A DNA stretch of 64,000 bases from Mesostigma viride (lineage: Eukaryota; Streptophyta; Mesostigmatophyceae; Mesostigmatales; Mesostigmataceae), in contig RPFO01001891.1 of assembly GCA_009746045.1 (NCBI GenBank), positions 1 through 64,000 of the forward strand, given 5' to 3'. The notes under the pieces are model-generated. The model worked only from the letters and a program-made list of their open reading frames with translations. It ran no database searches and was not told where the DNA came from. The position numbers and the translations under genes were made by a program. This document shows positions 63,116-64,000 of this stretch, in pieces. Positions within the stretch are counted from its first letter, which is position 1. Each line of letters starts with the position of its first letter.

Positions 63116-64000
63116 TCACCCCCCGTCCCTGTTGGCGAGGCGCCACAAGGTCGGGTCGGACTCTGCCACCTGGTCAGACACCCACTCCGCCATGGTGGTG
63201 CTCTTCACCCAGTGATGGGTGTCGTACCCGTCCGGTGTGATCACCCTCTCGTACACCCCGTCCTCCCCGTTTGGCCCCCTCCTCACCCCCGCCCGCTCCC
63301 AGCGCTGTGAGAGGACCCGTAGGAGCACCTGGTACTCGTTGAGCCGCCACTCCCCGCTGCTGAGCCTCACGATCGTGTGCGCGAGCTTCGAGTTGTCGTC
63401 CCTGCGCCTCCTGGACTCGATCATGCTGCTGACAGACTCGCGCGCGCTGTACACGACGGCGATGGCATGCAGGATGATATCCTGGACATCCATGCCGGCC
63501 TGGACGTCCACCATTCTCGCCCATATGGCCATGAGGCGGGAGATTGTGCGCGCGCACCGCGGCTCCATCTTCTCCACAATCTCGTTCAACGCGGTGGTTT
63601 CCATCACGTTGTTCCAGCACGCCGTCTGCAGTTCGGCCGCGCTCGCGTGGTCGGGGACGTCCGCGGGGCACAGCCCGAACACATCCGCCATAATATAGCC
63701 CAAGGCGTGGTCGATGATCGCCACCTGGGTGATGCTGGCCAACTCGTTCAGCTTCTCCTCGCCGAAGGTGTTGACCTCCTCCACGAATGCCGCGACCTCG
63801 CCTTCCTCGGACAGCAGGGTGCGAAACTCGGACGCGTCAAACCCCAACCCTCCCCCATCCGCTGACCCCCCTCCCACAGAGCCCCCGCCCCTGCCGAGCC
63901 CAGCTGAGCCCCCGAGCGCCGACCCTCCGCCCCTGCCGAGCCCAGCCGAGCCACCGAGCGCCGTCCCTCCGCTCCTTTCGGCGGCCGACCCCCGACGGAC
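63116..64000 (-). CDS. Partial gene at the right edge, possible D5-like N-terminal part
   Basis: The frame is open from the window edge to 63116. It begins with Gly/Ser/Ala repeats of 16 residues (GGSALGGSAGLGRGGG, twice), then a helical domain (FRTLLSEEGEVAAFVEEVNT ... WNNVMETTALNEIVEKMEPR). The end (TPDGYDTHHWVKSTTMAEWV then SDPTLWRL) resembles a segment found before the catalytic part of D5-type primase-helicases, with low confidence. The gene stops close to the inverted-repeat boundary, and its 5' end lies beyond the window. Confidence 0.45.
   Translation of the reverse strand, partial: VRRGSAAERSGGTALGGSAGLGRGGGSALGGSAGLGRGGGSVGGGSADGGGLGFDASEFRTLLSEEGEVAAFVEEVNTFGEEKLNELASITQVAIIDHALGYIMADVFGLCPADVPDHASAAELQTACWNNVMETTALNEIVEKMEPRCARTISRLMAIWARMVDVQAGMDVQDIILHAIAVVYSARESVSSMIESRRRRDDNSKLAHTIVRLSSGEWRLNEYQVLLRVLSQRWERAGVRRGPNGEDGVYERVITPDGYDTHHWVKSTTMAEWVSDQVAESDPTLWRLANRDGG

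Noticed and set aside
1-64000. Assignment to a named family (phaeovirus, pandoravirus, medusavirus)
   Set aside because: GC content and single proteins are suggestive, but no polymerase, capsid or packaging gene lies in the window.
1-64000. tRNA, rRNA or other structured RNA genes
   Set aside because: I saw no cloverleaf-like or rRNA-like segment; a covariance search could not be run.
5825-64000. Treating every multi-frame gene as true decay
   Set aside because: The two palindrome arms differ mostly in G/C-run length, so part of the apparent damage may be sequence-quality noise; the two cannot be told apart here.

Overview
The window is GC-rich DNA of a large eukaryotic DNA virus of the nucleocytoplasmic (giant virus) kind, with small AT-rich guests. 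Support comes from dense single-exon genes on both strands with short gaps, and from proteins whose patterns I recognise from Nucleocytoviricota. These are a DUF5767-like protein (25827-27164), a DUF5760-like coiled-coil protein (42715-43146), small NCLDV-type proteins at 38414 and 40919, a RING/TRAF ubiquitin ligase, F-box proteins, HNH-type and KilA-N proteins, and large repetitive virion or fibre proteins. No capsid, polymerase or packaging ATPase lies here, so the family is not settled. It may be a free viral genome end or a copy integrated in a host, probably an alga. The first ~400 bases (low GC, GTT microsatellite) look like host DNA, which favours integration or a junction. The element looks largely whole, with roughly a dozen and a half of about 65 genes broken.

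Layout. 1-399: host-like flank. 401-4563: an almost perfect 4.1-kb palindrome centred near 2482, each arm carrying one HNH-type gene. 4311-5003 and 62358-63050: 693-bp inverted repeats enclosing a ~57-kb unique region, each with an imperfect 82-nt hairpin. 5-30 kb: accessory region with Cys3His mini-domain proteins, a P-loop kinase-like gene, Bro-like and KilA-N DNA-binding proteins, PD-(D/E)XK nuclease-like proteins and minisatellites. 30-46 kb: a virion/membrane block with three related fibre-like proteins, small membrane proteins and ubiquitin-pathway proteins, many preceded by a G/C-rich motif followed by an A-run. 46-62 kb: accessory again, with more Bro-like and nuclease genes, a 50-bp minisatellite, a 1.7-kb TTAA-flanked DNA transposon inside a Bro-like gene, and a tandem gene pair. 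63.1-64 kb: a partial gene running off the window.

How the genes fit together. The most striking feature is a modular family that mixes two types of N-terminal DNA-binding module (Bro-like 'VTPDGxISVIDVI' or KilA-N) with a C-terminal PD-(D/E)XK nuclease-like module or a conserved helical tail, plus stand-alone nuclease modules. Fragments of the same modules are scattered through intergenic DNA. Several Bro-like genes share a ~30-bp upstream motif (GCGCGYTTATYT then AATATTTCT), so they are probably co-regulated. A second theme is host ubiquitin/SUMO control (F-box, RING, TRAF and U-box-like proteins, SUMO-interaction-like motifs). All functions are inferred from sequence pattern alone; no database search was possible.
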